A stretch of 45,339 bases of DNA from Pseudarthrobacter oxydans (GCF_013314975.1 NZ_JABTYH010000035.1:1-45339); one strand, 5' to 3'; positions 24,123-32,192 are shown, counted from the first letter of the stretch. Notes: generated by a model not told the origin, from the letters alone. Numbers and translations: made by a program.

Positions 24123-24907
24123 TTGGCGCCTCCCACAATCTTGTTCAGGACGGAGGTGAAGAAACCGAGGCCGTCGGTGTCGGACCCGGCGATACCCGTC
24201 TCACGGGACACAACAGTCTCGGGGCCGAAGCCGACCTCCACGGCGTGCTCGGGGTGCGGCATGAGGCCCACCACGTTGCCGGCTGCGTTGGAAATGCCCG
24301 CGATATCCCGGCGGGAGCCGTTCGGGTTGAAGCCAACGTAGCGGAACACCACGCGGCCCTCGGCCTCAAGGGCGTCCAGGGTCTTGTCGTCGGCGATGTA
24401 CTGGCCGTCCTGGTTCTTCAGCGGGATGGTGATCTCCTGGCCCGCTATGTAGTCCAGGGTCCAGGCGGTGTTGCTGTTCTCGACGCGCAGGACCTGGTCG
24501 CGGCACATGAACTTCAAGTGGTCGTTCTTGATCATCGAGCCGGGCAGCAGGTGGGATTCGGTGAGGATCTGGAAGCCGTTGCAGATACCGAGCACCGGCA
24601 GCTTGGCGTCGGAGTTGGCGGCGTCGATGATCCTGGACATCAGCGGCGCAAAGCGTGCAATGGCTCCGGCACGGAGGTAGTCACCGTAGGAGAACCCGCC
24701 GGGAATAACCACGGCGTCCACGTCACCGAGTTCGGTGTCGGCGTGCCAGAGTTCGACGGCGGTGCCGCCGGCTAGGCGGACGGCGCGGGCGGCGTCGCGG
24801 TCATCAAGGGTGCCGGGGAACGTGACGACGCCGATCCGGGCGCCGGCGAGCCTGCTGGCCACTGCAGCGTCGCCGGGGGCGTCTCCGATCAGGGGGAGTT
24901 CAGTCAT
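24119..24907 (-). CDS. purQ: Phosphoribosylformylglycinamidine synthase glutaminase PurQ
   Basis: Class I glutamine amidotransferase that feeds ammonia to PurL. The catalytic Cys is in VLGICNGFQILTE, and the His/Glu pair is in GLMPHPEHAVE; VIPGGFSYGDYLRAGAIAR is the PurQ signature. At 262 residues it is longer than many PurQ (~225), with about 20 extra N-terminal residues before RIGVVTFPGT. Its ATG lies 1 nt after the purS stop, with GAGG inside the end of purS, so translation is coupled. Confidence 0.96.
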   Translation of the reverse strand: MTELPLIGDAPGDAAVASRLAGARIGVVTFPGTLDDRDAARAVRLAGGTAVELWHADTELGDVDAVVIPGGFSYGDYLRAGAIARFAPLMSRIIDAANSDAKLPVLGICNGFQILTESHLLPGSMIKNDHLKFMCRDQVLRVENSNTAWTLDYIAGQEITIPLKNQDGQYIADDKTLDALEAEGRVVFRYVGFNPNGSRRDIAGISNAAGNVVGLMPHPEHAVEVGFGPETVVSRETGIAGSDTDGLGFFTSVLNKIVGGAK

Positions 24908-24908
24908 G

Positions 24909-25160
24909 TCAGGCCTCGACGACCTCGACGTTGACGACGTCCTCGATCACGGGGTTGGACAGGAGGGTTTCCGCGGCGTCGCGGGCCTGGGCCAGGATTT
25001 CCTCGGTCACCTCGCCGTCGACCGTCAGTTCGAAACGCTTGCCCTGGCGGACAGAGCTGAAGCTGGTGAAGCCCAGGCGGGGGAGAGCGCCGACGATCGC
25101 CTTCCCCTGCGGGTCCAGAATCTCGGGCTTGGGCATGACGTCAACAACGATCCGGGGCAT
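24909..25160 (-). CDS. purS: Phosphoribosylformylglycinamidine synthase subunit PurS
   Basis: Small 83-residue bridging subunit of the PurSQL complex. Landmarks are RIVVDVMPKPEILDPQGKAI and SSVRQGKRFELTVDGEV. I chose the ATG at 25160, which follows AGGAG at a good distance and gives the family N-terminus; a frame reaching 25238 adds 26 non-conserved residues. First gene of the operon. The ~280 bp upstream to the next -10 box hold no gene; no PurR-type operator or purine riboswitch was recognised there. Confidence 0.93.
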   Translation of the reverse strand: MPRIVVDVMPKPEILDPQGKAIVGALPRLGFTSFSSVRQGKRFELTVDGEVTEEILAQARDAAETLLSNPVIEDVVNVEVVEA

Positions 25161-25443
25161 CCGGTAACTCCTGTGCGTGAGCTTGGGTAAGGGCGCAGCG
25201 GAGTGGTGCCGTCTCACGCCGTTCCGGGTCCGGGGCACGTTGTGTTAGACAGTGACGTCAGGCCGTGAGTTCAGACAATGAGGACGGGCGCTCCGCGAGC
25301 TTGCTCGTTCATTCTACCGGCCGAAGGGCCACAGCCTGTATTCGGCCGGTTGCGGCAGGAAGACGGCGGACAGCCTGCCTGCCGGACGGGTGGCGGCGGC
25401 GGTTTCCGGCCCCCGTGCTGTGGAGTTGGACGGGCGGCATCAC

Positions 25444-25449
25444 TAGGAT
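25444..25449 (+). promoter_or_regulatory. -10 box of the small membrane protein gene (leaderless)
   Basis: TAGGAT, 6 nt before the ATG at 25456. No ribosome site lies between. Confidence 0.5.
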
Positions 25450-25455
25450 TGTTGG

Positions 25456-25641
25456 ATGGCTGAAAATTCGAAATCCGTGCTGTTGCCCGTGGTCGCCGCA
25501 GCAGTGTTTGCAGGGCTGGGCCGGATGGTGTTCCAGAAGATTAAGGCCGACCGTTTTGCCCGGGAGAACCGGGTGGCGGGGCCGGTGGATGAGAAGACCC
25601 GGCAGTGGATCAGCGACGTGGTCCGTACGCCGCGCCAGTAG
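25456..25641 (+). CDS. Small membrane protein, 61 residues
   Basis: A 61-residue protein with an N-terminal hydrophobic segment (VLLPVVAAAVFAGLGRMVF, about residues 8-26) and a charged C-terminal tail. I do not recognise the family. Support for a real gene: a TAGGAT box at the leaderless distance, actinobacterial codon use, and a compact hairpin with T-tract 25 bp after the stop. It stands alone between purS and the subtilase gene. Confidence 0.65.
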   Translation: MAENSKSVLLPVVAAAVFAGLGRMVFQKIKADRFARENRVAGPVDEKTRQWISDVVRTPRQ

Positions 25642-25666
25642 CGGCGGAGCGTATTCCGCTGGGTTC

Positions 25667-25693
25667 AAGGGCGTCCTTCAGGGCGCCCTTTTT
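25667..25693 (+). terminator. Intrinsic terminator after the small membrane protein gene
   Basis: AAGGGCG (25667-25673) pairs with CGCCCTT (25684-25690), followed directly by TTT. The run of T continuing the right arm makes a classic form. Confidence 0.7.
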
Positions 25694-25905
25694 CGTGCCC
25701 TTTCCCCCTGCGGCAGGAATCCGGCGGGCGGGCGTATGACTGGCGGAAAATTCAGTTTTGTGTCCTATGTCATATTCAGCTATCAGTCTGTACTCTGTGA
25801 TCGGCGGGTCTCACGAAATGACAAGATCTGTAACTTCGCGTGCCATGCCGTGTCGTTTCGGGCCCCCAACCATGGCTGGGCCGGTACATCGTGAAAGGTT
25901 TGCAC

Positions 25906-28900
25906 GTGAGATCTACTGGAAAGAGCCCCATGCGGGGCGGGGGATTCCGGAAGGCAGCGGCGCTTGCCGTGGGCTTGCCGCTACTCCTCACCTCGATGGC
26001 CATCACTCCCGCCACCGCGGCGCCGGCCGGGCAGGACAACGCAGTAACAGCCAAGGAGAATGCACCCGCCGACTTCAAGGACGGACGCTACATCGTTGTC
26101 CTGGCAGGCGCCGCAGCGGCCGCGTATGAGGGGGAGACGCCCGGACTTGGTGCAACCAAGCCCGAGAAGGGGCGGAAGCTGGACGCAGGCGGACCCAACT
26201 ACCGGGCCTACGACGCACACCTCCGGAAGCAGCAGCGGGAGGTCGCTGCCAGCCAGGGGGTAACCCCGGGAAAGCAGTTCACCGCTGCCCTCAATGGTTT
26301 CACGGCAGAACTGACCGCCGCCCAGGCCATGGAGCTGTCCAAAGACGACCGCGTGCTGGTTGTGGCCCCGGACGTGGAGAACGCCCCGGACTACACCACC
26401 ACCGACTTCCTCAAGCTGACCGGCCCCGATGGGGCCTGGGCAACCCAGTTCGGCGGCGAAGCGAACGCCGGCAAGGGAGTGGTTGTGGGCGTCATCGACT
26501 CCGGCTACGCCCCGGACAACCCCTTCCTGCAGGGGGAACCGGTCCAGCCGCTGACCGGACCTGCCCAGGTGGGCGTGCCCTACCGCACTGCTGAGGGCCG
26601 GATCGCCATGCTCAAGGCTGACGGCACCACCTTCGAAGGAGAATGCCAGAAAGGCGAGGGGACGGGAGCCTCCTTCGACGGCTCCCTGTGCAACTCCAAG
26701 GTCGTCGGGGCCAGGTACTTCGCCGACACCTTCATGCAGTACGTAGCCCCGGAGAACCGGGCGCCCGAGGAACTCATCTCGCCGGTCGACGTCGGAAGCC
26801 ACGGAACCCATACCGCCACCACGGCCGCCGGCAACGCCAACGTGGAACAGGTGATCGACGGCGCAAGCTTCGGCAAGAGCTCCGGCGTTGCCCCCGCAGC
26901 CAAGGTCTCGGTGTACAAAGTCTGCTGGGAAGACACCAACCCTGACACCGGCGGCTGCTACTCCTCCGCCTCCGTCGAGGCAGTGGAAGCCGCCATCAAG
27001 GACGGCGTGGACGTCCTGAACTACTCCATCTCGGGCAATAACAACAACACCACCGACCCCGTGGCCCTGGCGTTCCTCAACGCCGCCGCCGCAGGCGTCT
27101 TCGTCTCCGCTTCAGCCGGCAACTCCGGTCCCACGGCGTCCACCGTCAACCACGCCTCGCCGTGGCTGACCACGGTCGCCGCGTCGACGTTCCCCAGCGA
27201 CCTGCTGGGCACCGTCAAGGTCTCGGACGGATCGCTGTACCGCGGAGCCTCCATCATGAAGTCGGAAGTGGCTGACAAGCCCGTGATTGTTGCGGCGTCA
27301 GCGGCAGCGGCCGGGGTGGCCAACGCCAACCTTTGCGGCCCCGGCAGCCTGGATGCGGCCAAGGTGGCAGGCAAGGTTGTTGTCTGCGACCGCGGCGTGG
27401 TGGACAGGACTGCCAAGAGCCAGGAGGTGCAGGACAAGGGGGGCGTGGGCATGATCCTGGTGAACCTCACCAGCAGCTCCGAAGATGCCGATAACCACGT
27501 GCTGCCCACCGTCCACGTCAACGCGCCCAAGAGCCTTGAACTGAAATCAAAGCTGGAGGCAAACCCCGCGTTGACAGTCAGCCTTGTCAAGGGCGACCTC
27601 ACGGGCCTGCCGCCGGCGCCTGCGCCCCAGATCGCCGGTTTCTCCTCCCGCGGACCCACCCTCGCCGCCGGCGGCGACCTGCTGAAGCCGGACATTGCGG
27701 CTCCGGGCGTGAACGTCCTGGCGGGCGTCTCCACCATCGGTAACGACGGCGACCAGTTCGGCTTCATGTCAGGCACCTCCATGGCTGCCCCGCACATCGC
27801 AGGGTTTGGCGCTCTGGTGCTCAGCAAGCAGCCCACCTGGTCTCCCGCCACGGTCAAGTCGGCCATGATGACCACGGCCTACCCGCTGGTCAACGCCGAT
27901 GGTTCGCCGAACGCTGATCCCTTCCATGGCGGCGCAGGCCACATCGACTCAACCCGCGTCCTGGATCCGGGCCTTGTCTACAACTCGGGCATCAAGGATT
28001 GGCTCGGCTACCTCAATGGGCAGGGCGTGGACACCGGCGCACCGCAGGCCGGCACCATCGCCGCCCGGGACCTGAACCTGCCGTCCGTTGCGCTCGGCAG
28101 CCTGGTGGGGGAAGTGCAGGTCAAGCGCCAGCTGACCGCGCTCGTTCCGGGTATGTACCGGCCGGAGGTCAACATGCCCGGCTTCAACATCCAGGTGGAG
28201 CCGAAATCGCTGAACTTCGCCAAGGCAGGACAGACCCGCGAGGTCACCCTGACCATCAGGAACGCCAGCGCTCCGGTGGGCAAGTTCAGCACGGGCACCC
28301 TTACCTGGAAAGGCCCCCGCACGGTCAGTTCGCCCATCGCCATCCGGCCCGTTGATGCACAGATCGCTCCGTCCTTCTCCTTCAGCTCGGCCACGGGCAG
28401 CGGGAGCGGCACGATGGAACTGGTGTCAGGTTCGGACAACCCCATCAACGTGGGCGTGGAGGGCCTGGCACCCCTGAGCCAGACCGCCATCACCAAGACA
28501 CCCGGTGAATACGCTCCCCGGAACGACGACCACAACGCGCTCCTCCGGGTGACGGTACCGCAAGGAGCATCCTTCGCCCGCCTCGGTGTCCAGGCGCAAT
28601 CGGACGACGTCGACTGGGACATGGTGGTCTACGCACCCAATGGCTCGGGTGGACTGACAGCCACCCAGGTGGCGACGGCTTCCGCCAGTGAGTTCCTGGA
28701 CCTGGAGTCTCCGCGCGCGGGAACGTACTACCTGGCAGTCAACCTGTACTCCACTCCGGACAACGGACCGGCCAGCGCCTCCGTCCAGGCTGTTACCTTC
28801 GCGGGTGACGCCGGCAACCTCACTGTGGAACCGAACCCGATCGTGGCTCCCAACGGAACTGCCACCTCGGCCACTGTGTCCTGGACGGGCCTCTCCGAAG

Positions 28901-29034
28901 GTGCCTACCTGTCCCGGCTCAGCCTGGGCGGCAACGGCATCAGGACCTGGGTCAACGTCCAGGTGGGAGCTGCGCCTGTTGCCCCTGCCGGGGCTCCGCA
29001 GGTGGCGTTCGCAGACGCCGTACCAGCGGTGTAG
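25906..29034 (+). CDS. Secreted S8 subtilisin-like protease
   Basis: A 1042-residue secreted protease. Order: signal peptide (AAALAVGLPLLLTSMAITPA, cleavage near ATAAPA); I9-type propeptide (RYIVVLAG to ~170); S8 catalytic domain with Asp198 (GVIDSGYAP), His299 (GSHGTHTATTAAG), oxyanion Asn406 (SASAGNSGP) and Ser625 (GTSMAAPHIAG); a protease-associated (PA) insert at ~445-570; then an Fn3-like domain (~750-830) and a pre-peptidase-like beta domain (~880-970). The GTG at 25906 follows AAAGG. It should be exported and self-cleave its propeptide. There is no obvious wall anchor. Two genes with SSI-like inhibitor domains lie just downstream on the other strand. Confidence 0.95.
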   Translation: MRSTGKSPMRGGGFRKAAALAVGLPLLLTSMAITPATAAPAGQDNAVTAKENAPADFKDGRYIVVLAGAAAAAYEGETPGLGATKPEKGRKLDAGGPNYRAYDAHLRKQQREVAASQGVTPGKQFTAALNGFTAELTAAQAMELSKDDRVLVVAPDVENAPDYTTTDFLKLTGPDGAWATQFGGEANAGKGVVVGVIDSGYAPDNPFLQGEPVQPLTGPAQVGVPYRTAEGRIAMLKADGTTFEGECQKGEGTGASFDGSLCNSKVVGARYFADTFMQYVAPENRAPEELISPVDVGSHGTHTATTAAGNANVEQVIDGASFGKSSGVAPAAKVSVYKVCWEDTNPDTGGCYSSASVEAVEAAIKDGVDVLNYSISGNNNNTTDPVALAFLNAAAAGVFVSASAGNSGPTASTVNHASPWLTTVAASTFPSDLLGTVKVSDGSLYRGASIMKSEVADKPVIVAASAAAAGVANANLCGPGSLDAAKVAGKVVVCDRGVVDRTAKSQEVQDKGGVGMILVNLTSSSEDADNHVLPTVHVNAPKSLELKSKLEANPALTVSLVKGDLTGLPPAPAPQIAGFSSRGPTLAAGGDLLKPDIAAPGVNVLAGVSTIGNDGDQFGFMSGTSMAAPHIAGFGALVLSKQPTWSPATVKSAMMTTAYPLVNADGSPNADPFHGGAGHIDSTRVLDPGLVYNSGIKDWLGYLNGQGVDTGAPQAGTIAARDLNLPSVALGSLVGEVQVKRQLTALVPGMYRPEVNMPGFNIQVEPKSLNFAKAGQTREVTLTIRNASAPVGKFSTGTLTWKGPRTVSSPIAIRPVDAQIAPSFSFSSATGSGSGTMELVSGSDNPINVGVEGLAPLSQTAITKTPGEYAPRNDDHNALLRVTVPQGASFARLGVQAQSDDVDWDMVVYAPNGSGGLTATQVATASASEFLDLESPRAGTYYLAVNLYSTPDNGPASASVQAVTFAGDAGNLTVEPNPIVAPNGTATSATVSWTGLSEGAYLSRLSLGGNGIRTWVNVQVGAAPVAPAGAPQVAFADAVPAV

Positions 29035-29053
29035 CGGCCTGACGCTAGAGAAG

Positions 29054-29101
29054 AAGACAGGATCCCGGGCGCTCAACCGCCCGGGATCCTGTCTTTTGTT
29101 T
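29054..29101. terminator. Bidirectional terminator after the subtilase gene
   Basis: Perfect 18-bp stem (29054-29071 with 29078-29095), 6-nt loop, then TTGTTT. It sits between convergent genes, and the left side also offers some A, so it may act on both strands. Confidence 0.85.
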
Positions 29102-29121
29102 ATCCGGCCTTAGCAGGGCCC

Positions 29122-29457
29122 TTAGGCTCCGCCCGCGCTCCCAAGCAACGCCGCCATGGCATTCCAGCGCGAGATTTCGCAGCCATCCGTGCGCGTGAAC
29201 ACAGAATCAACGGTGCGCCCATGAAAGATGCCCGTGACCACGGCTACCTGGGGCCCGCCGTACTGCTGGGTGCACAGCCGGGGTGGGCCGGGCTTGGGAA
29301 AGAAGATGCCCTCGCCGTACTTTTCCACCGCTGCCAGGGCCGCATCAGGGTCCGGCAGGGTGGTGGCCGGCTGGGCGCGGCCGCCGTCGGCCACCAGCCG
29401 GAAGACATGTTCGACGGCGGCAGGATCTTCCCGGAGCCTGACGGTCAGGTCGATCAC
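29122..29457 (-). CDS. SSI-like (subtilisin-inhibitor-like) protein without signal peptide
   Basis: A 111-residue protein starting with GTG at 29457, overlapping the preceding stop (GTGA). Its C-terminal half (RLCTQQYGGPQVAVVTGIFH, SVFTRTDGCEISRWNAM) closely matches the SSI-like lipoprotein upstream at 30364-30942, including two Cys that would form one SSI disulfide. The N-terminal half (IDLTVRLREDPAAVEHVFRL) fits the first SSI strands but lacks the first disulfide. There is no export signal, so it may be cytoplasmic or a decayed copy. It is convergent with the subtilase gene. Inhibitor activity is inferred from similarity only. Confidence 0.6.
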   Translation of the reverse strand: MIDLTVRLREDPAAVEHVFRLVADGGRAQPATTLPDPDAALAAVEKYGEGIFFPKPGPPRLCTQQYGGPQVAVVTGIFHGRTVDSVFTRTDGCEISRWNAMAALLGSAGGA

Positions 29458-30392
29458 GCCGGAACCGTCCTGGACAGTGCCTCCAGTTCCACGGCCAGCT
29501 TCTCCCGGAGGGCAGCCGCTTCCGCAGCGAAGGAGCGCTGGTGCTCCACGTACTCGGCCTTGCCCTGCGGCGTCTCGATGGGAATTGCGGGGTAGCCCCA
29601 CTCCGCAAGATCGTAAGGGGAAGCCTGCATGTCCATGGCGCGGATCCGCCAGGACAACTCAAAACAGTCCATCACCAGCTCGCTGGGCAGGGCCGGCAGC
29701 AGCTTGTACGCCCACTTGTACAGATCCATGTTGGCGTGGAGGCAGCCGGGCTGTTCGAGGTGGCGCTGGGTCTCGCGGCTCGGCGCCAACTCATTCAGCG
29801 GGACGGCGTCCGGAGTGTAGAAGCGGAACGCGTCGAAGTGGGTGCAGCGGATCCGGTTGTCCTCCACCACCTTGTCCGTGCCGGCCGGCCCCAACCGCAG
29901 CTGCAGGTACTCGTGGCGCAGGTCGAACCTGTCCTGGTGGTACACCATGGCCCATTCGTGCAGCCCGAAGCAGCCGAACTGGGCGGGGCGTGCTGCGGTT
30001 CCGCGCAGGATGACGCCCGCAAAGGCGATTGCCTCGCTGCGGTCGGCAAGAAAGGCGTCCCGGTCAAAGGTGACCGCGGTACTCCCTTCCGGCAGCCCCA
30101 GGAAGGCAAGCTCGCCGTCGTCGAGCCGGCGGTAGTGCTTCCAGTCAAGGCGCCCAGCCGCTTCCCGGCCCAGCAGGACGTGCCCTGCGCCGGGGTGCCA
30201 GCGGCGCAGCTGGCCGGGTTTCTGGGTGTAGTAGGTGAAGAGGAAGTCTTCCACCGGGTGCTTTTTGCCTGCCGACCTGCGGGCCAGGTAGGGGTCCGCG
30301 TAGCGGCTGACGCGCAGTTGGTGTGCCTTCTCCAGCGCCTGCCATTCGTCCGCCGCGAGGAGCCTAGGCTCCACCGGCAACACCAAGGACAT
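29454..30392 (-). CDS. Protein of the actinobacterial '3-methyladenine DNA glycosylase' group
   Basis: A ~312-residue cytoplasmic protein. Landmarks are ARRSAGKKHPVEDFLFTYYT, PGQLRRWHPGAGHVLLG, CFGLHEWAMVYHQDRFDLRH and CLHANMDLYKWAYKLLPALP. I recall this family being labelled 3-methyladenine DNA glycosylase, but I see no helix-hairpin-helix (AlkA), Tag zinc site or AAG fold signature, so the label deserves caution. The start is uncertain: ATG at 30392 or 30428, both inside the end of the SSI-like lipoprotein gene; GTG at 30374 is also possible. The conserved His/Trp/Asp-rich core looks enzymatic. It sits between the two SSI-like genes and is coupled to both. Confidence 0.6.
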   Translation of the reverse strand: MSLVLPVEPRLLAADEWQALEKAHQLRVSRYADPYLARRSAGKKHPVEDFLFTYYTQKPGQLRRWHPGAGHVLLGREAAGRLDWKHYRRLDDGELAFLGLPEGSTAVTFDRDAFLADRSEAIAFAGVILRGTAARPAQFGCFGLHEWAMVYHQDRFDLRHEYLQLRLGPAGTDKVVEDNRIRCTHFDAFRFYTPDAVPLNELAPSRETQRHLEQPGCLHANMDLYKWAYKLLPALPSELVMDCFELSWRIRAMDMQASPYDLAEWGYPAIPIETPQGKAEYVEHQRSFAAEAAALREKLAVELEALSRTVPA

Positions 30393-30942
30393 CCCTTGCA
30401 GCATCCCAGCTGCCGATCTCACAGCCATTGGTGCGCGAGAAGGCAGTGTCTACGGGGACACCGTCCACAACTCCCGTCACGGTGGCTTTCTGGGGGCCGC
30501 CCCACTGCTGCGTGCAGGCCTGCGCGGTTCCCGGGACGCTGGGGCTCAGCAGCCCCGCGTTTTCTTTCAAGGCGGAGCAGGCTGCATCCGCGGCGGGATG
30601 CACGCTCTCGGCAGCGGGGACTCCGTCTGTGCACACCAGGGTGTAGCTGGTCTCGGGTTCTCCCTCTGCGGTGGTCACGATGATGGACAGTTCGGCATTG
30701 CCCTGCCCGGGTCCGGAAGGCGCCGCTGAAGGTACCGGGGCGGGGGCGGGGACGGAGGTCTCAGTGTCGGCGGACGGGCTGGCGGATGGGCTCTCCGACG
30801 CGGTGGCGGAGGCCGTGGGAGTTGCGGAAGGTTCGCCGGAAGGGCTGCCGCCCCCCTGGTCCGGGGAGCACGCCGGGAGCAGCGTTGCTGCCAGCAGCAG
30901 GGCGAGCGCCGTTTTCCTCATGGACCGTGGCCTGTCCGTCAT
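30364..30942 (-). CDS. SSI-domain lipoprotein (putative protease inhibitor)
   Basis: A 192-residue predicted lipoprotein: signal segment TALALLLAATLLPAC with lipobox LLPAC (Cys about 25), a Ser/Pro/Ala linker (~30-75), then a Streptomyces-subtilisin-inhibitor-like domain (~85-190). SSI features are SYTLVCTDGVPAAESVHPAA, ACSALKENAG, ACTQQWGGPQKATVTGVVDG and FSRTNGCEIGSW, giving four Cys in the SSI arrangement. SSI proteins block subtilisin-like proteases, and a subtilase gene lies 1.3 kb away. Residues at the reactive-site loop differ from classical SSI, so specificity is open. The ATG sits 6 nt after TAGAAT, which overlaps the marR stop. Confidence 0.72.
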   Translation of the reverse strand: MTDRPRSMRKTALALLLAATLLPACSPDQGGGSPSGEPSATPTASATASESPSASPSADTETSVPAPAPVPSAAPSGPGQGNAELSIIVTTAEGEPETSYTLVCTDGVPAAESVHPAADAACSALKENAGLLSPSVPGTAQACTQQWGGPQKATVTGVVDGVPVDTAFSRTNGCEIGSWDAARDVLGVAGGA

Positions 30943-30946
30943 CCCC

Positions 30947-31435
30947 TTATTCTACTGCCGGTTCTGGTTCTGTCTCCTGGCCGGAGGTAGCCGCAATCAG
31001 CCCCATCATGGAGGTGTGCAGTTCCGTGACCTGGGCTCGGGTCAATCCCAGGCGTTCCATCATTGTTCCCGGGACCTTGAGGGCCTCCTGGCGCAGCGCG
31101 GCGCCCTTCGTGGTCAGTTCGACGGCGAGGGCGCGCTCGTTGCCGTCCACCCGCCGTCGCGTGATCAGTCCCGCAGCCTCAAGCCGGCGGAGCAGGGGTG
31201 AGATGGTGGCCGGTTCCTGGGCAAGGGCGTCGCTGATGTTCCGGACAGTGCGCGGACTCGCCTCCCACAGGCAGAGCATCACCAGGTACTGCGGGTGGGT
31301 CAGGTTCAGCCTTTCGAGGACGGGCTTGTAGGCACCCACAACGCTGCGCGCAGCCACCGTCAGGGCGAAGCACAACTGGTGCTCCAGGAGCAGGTCCTCG
31401 TCCTGCCCCGGTTCGGTGCCGGTCGCCGTCTCCAT
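30947..31435 (-). CDS. MarR-family regulator, OhrR-like
   Basis: A 162-residue winged-helix repressor. The N-terminal block LLLEHQLCFALTVAARSV and YKPVLERLNLTHPQYLVMLC closely follow OhrR, with the peroxide-sensing Cys at position 22 conserved. The second sensing Tyr is His here (THPQY). The DNA-binding wing includes EPATISPLLRRLEAAGLITR. OhrR senses organic hydroperoxides and normally controls ohr, which is not in this window. GGAGG precedes the ATG. A perfect 12-bp palindrome upstream lies between it and a divergent small gene, so it probably controls itself and that gene. Confidence 0.85.
   Translation of the reverse strand: METATGTEPGQDEDLLLEHQLCFALTVAARSVVGAYKPVLERLNLTHPQYLVMLCLWEASPRTVRNISDALAQEPATISPLLRRLEAAGLITRRRVDGNERALAVELTTKGAALRQEALKVPGTMMERLGLTRAQVTELHTSMMGLIAATSGQETEPEPAVE
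30949..30954 (-). promoter_or_regulatory. -10 box of the SSI lipoprotein gene, overlapping the marR stop
   Basis: TAGAAT on the minus strand, 6 nt before the ATG at 30942. Its last T is the first base of the marR TAA. Confidence 0.5.
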
Positions 31436-31448
31436 GCTCCTCCAATTG

Positions 31449-31460
31449 TTAGTGCACTAA
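31449..31460. promoter_or_regulatory. MarR/OhrR operator-like palindrome
   Basis: TTAGTGCACTAA is a perfect 12-bp palindrome 14 bp upstream of the marR ATG and 52 bp upstream of the divergent small gene. A partial repeat (CTGTTAGCG) follows. MarR proteins typically bind such sites. Confidence 0.65.
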
Positions 31461-31511
31461 CTGTTAGCGTACACTTCCAGTAGCTATCATGTCAGGTAAG
31501 GAGCCGGGTTC

Positions 31512-31754
31512 ATGGGCAAGGGCAACTCTGAAGGCAAGGAAAACGCGTCGCAGCGTTTCATGCGGGCCACAGGAAGGCTGCGGGCCATCTTTGGTCCGGC
31601 CAACCGTTCATCCCTTGTCCACGACATGACGGAGGAAAACCGGAGGCTGCTGGCCCAGCGTGAGGCGGAGACCCAGCAGTGGGAGACCGTCACCAGGCCC
31701 GATGGCAGCACCTACGTTGTACCCAGGAACCCGGAAGACAAGTCACTCCGCTGA
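31512..31754 (+). CDS. Small conserved protein, paralogue of the next gene
   Basis: An 80-residue hydrophilic protein, divergent from the OhrR-like regulator and with AAGGAG before its ATG. It contains RFMRATGRLRAIFGPANR followed by a Gln/Glu-rich helix and WETVTRPDGSTYVVPRN. The next gene has the same layout (RFMGLTDRLRFFFGPAAR, then ETDAAGHHYAVRR). I do not recognise the family. The operator placement suggests control by the OhrR-like protein, so a role in oxidative stress is possible, as inference only. Confidence 0.65.
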   Translation: MGKGNSEGKENASQRFMRATGRLRAIFGPANRSSLVHDMTEENRRLLAQREAETQQWETVTRPDGSTYVVPRNPEDKSLR

Positions 31755-31834
31755 GCGTGCCAATTTGGGGTCCGGGCGGGAGCCTTTTCCGGTCCGCAGG
31801 CATAAAATAAGGGCACTGGCTCCAGCATGGAGGC

Positions 31835-32092
31835 ATGGACTCTTTCCCCCGGATAGTCGGGAAGGGGGTGGAAACAGTGGCACATGTAGTCAACAGGTTC
31901 ATGGGCCTGACCGACAGGCTCCGGTTCTTCTTTGGGCCGGCCGCGCGGCTGGACCCCGATACGCCGGTGGTGCACAGGCACGATGCCTTCGAACAGGCCT
32001 CGGAAGAGGAACTCTCGCACTTTGTTGTGGAGACCGATGCTGCCGGCCATCACTACGCCGTACGCCGCGAAGACCTCGAGAAGCAGGGCTGA
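31835..32092 (+). CDS. Small conserved protein, paralogue of the previous gene
   Basis: An 85-residue protein (from ATG 31835) sharing the RFM-x(2)-T-x-RLR-x(2)-FGPA-x-R core and the C-terminal beta-like DGxxYxVxR pattern with its neighbour. The start is uncertain: ATG 31835 has GGAGG only 1 nt away, while GTG 31877 follows GGGGGTGG at a better distance and would give 71 residues. A TAAAAT box at 31803-31808 suggests its own promoter. It ends before a shared terminator with lysC. Function unknown. Confidence 0.6.
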   Translation: MDSFPRIVGKGVETVAHVVNRFMGLTDRLRFFFGPAARLDPDTPVVHRHDAFEQASEEELSHFVVETDAAGHHYAVRREDLEKQG

Positions 32093-32135
32093 ACCGGTCC
32101 CGGTCGCTCCGGCCACCCCCGACAGCAGGACATAA

Positions 32136-32183
32136 AAAAGCCGGGCCCCTTTCCGAATCGACGGAAAAAGGAGCCCGGCTTTT
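32136..32183. terminator. Bidirectional terminator between the small gene and lysC
   Basis: AAAAGCCGGGC (32136-32146) pairs with GCCCGGCTTTT (32173-32183), with further pairing inside (CCTTTCCG/CGGAAAAAGG). A on the left and T on the right make it work for both convergent genes. Confidence 0.85.
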
Positions 32184-32192
32184 CGTTGCCGG

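Noticed and set aside
25161..25443. Possible small gene or purine riboswitch upstream of purS
   Set aside because: Open frames here are short and lack ribosome sites. No purine-aptamer core was recognised.
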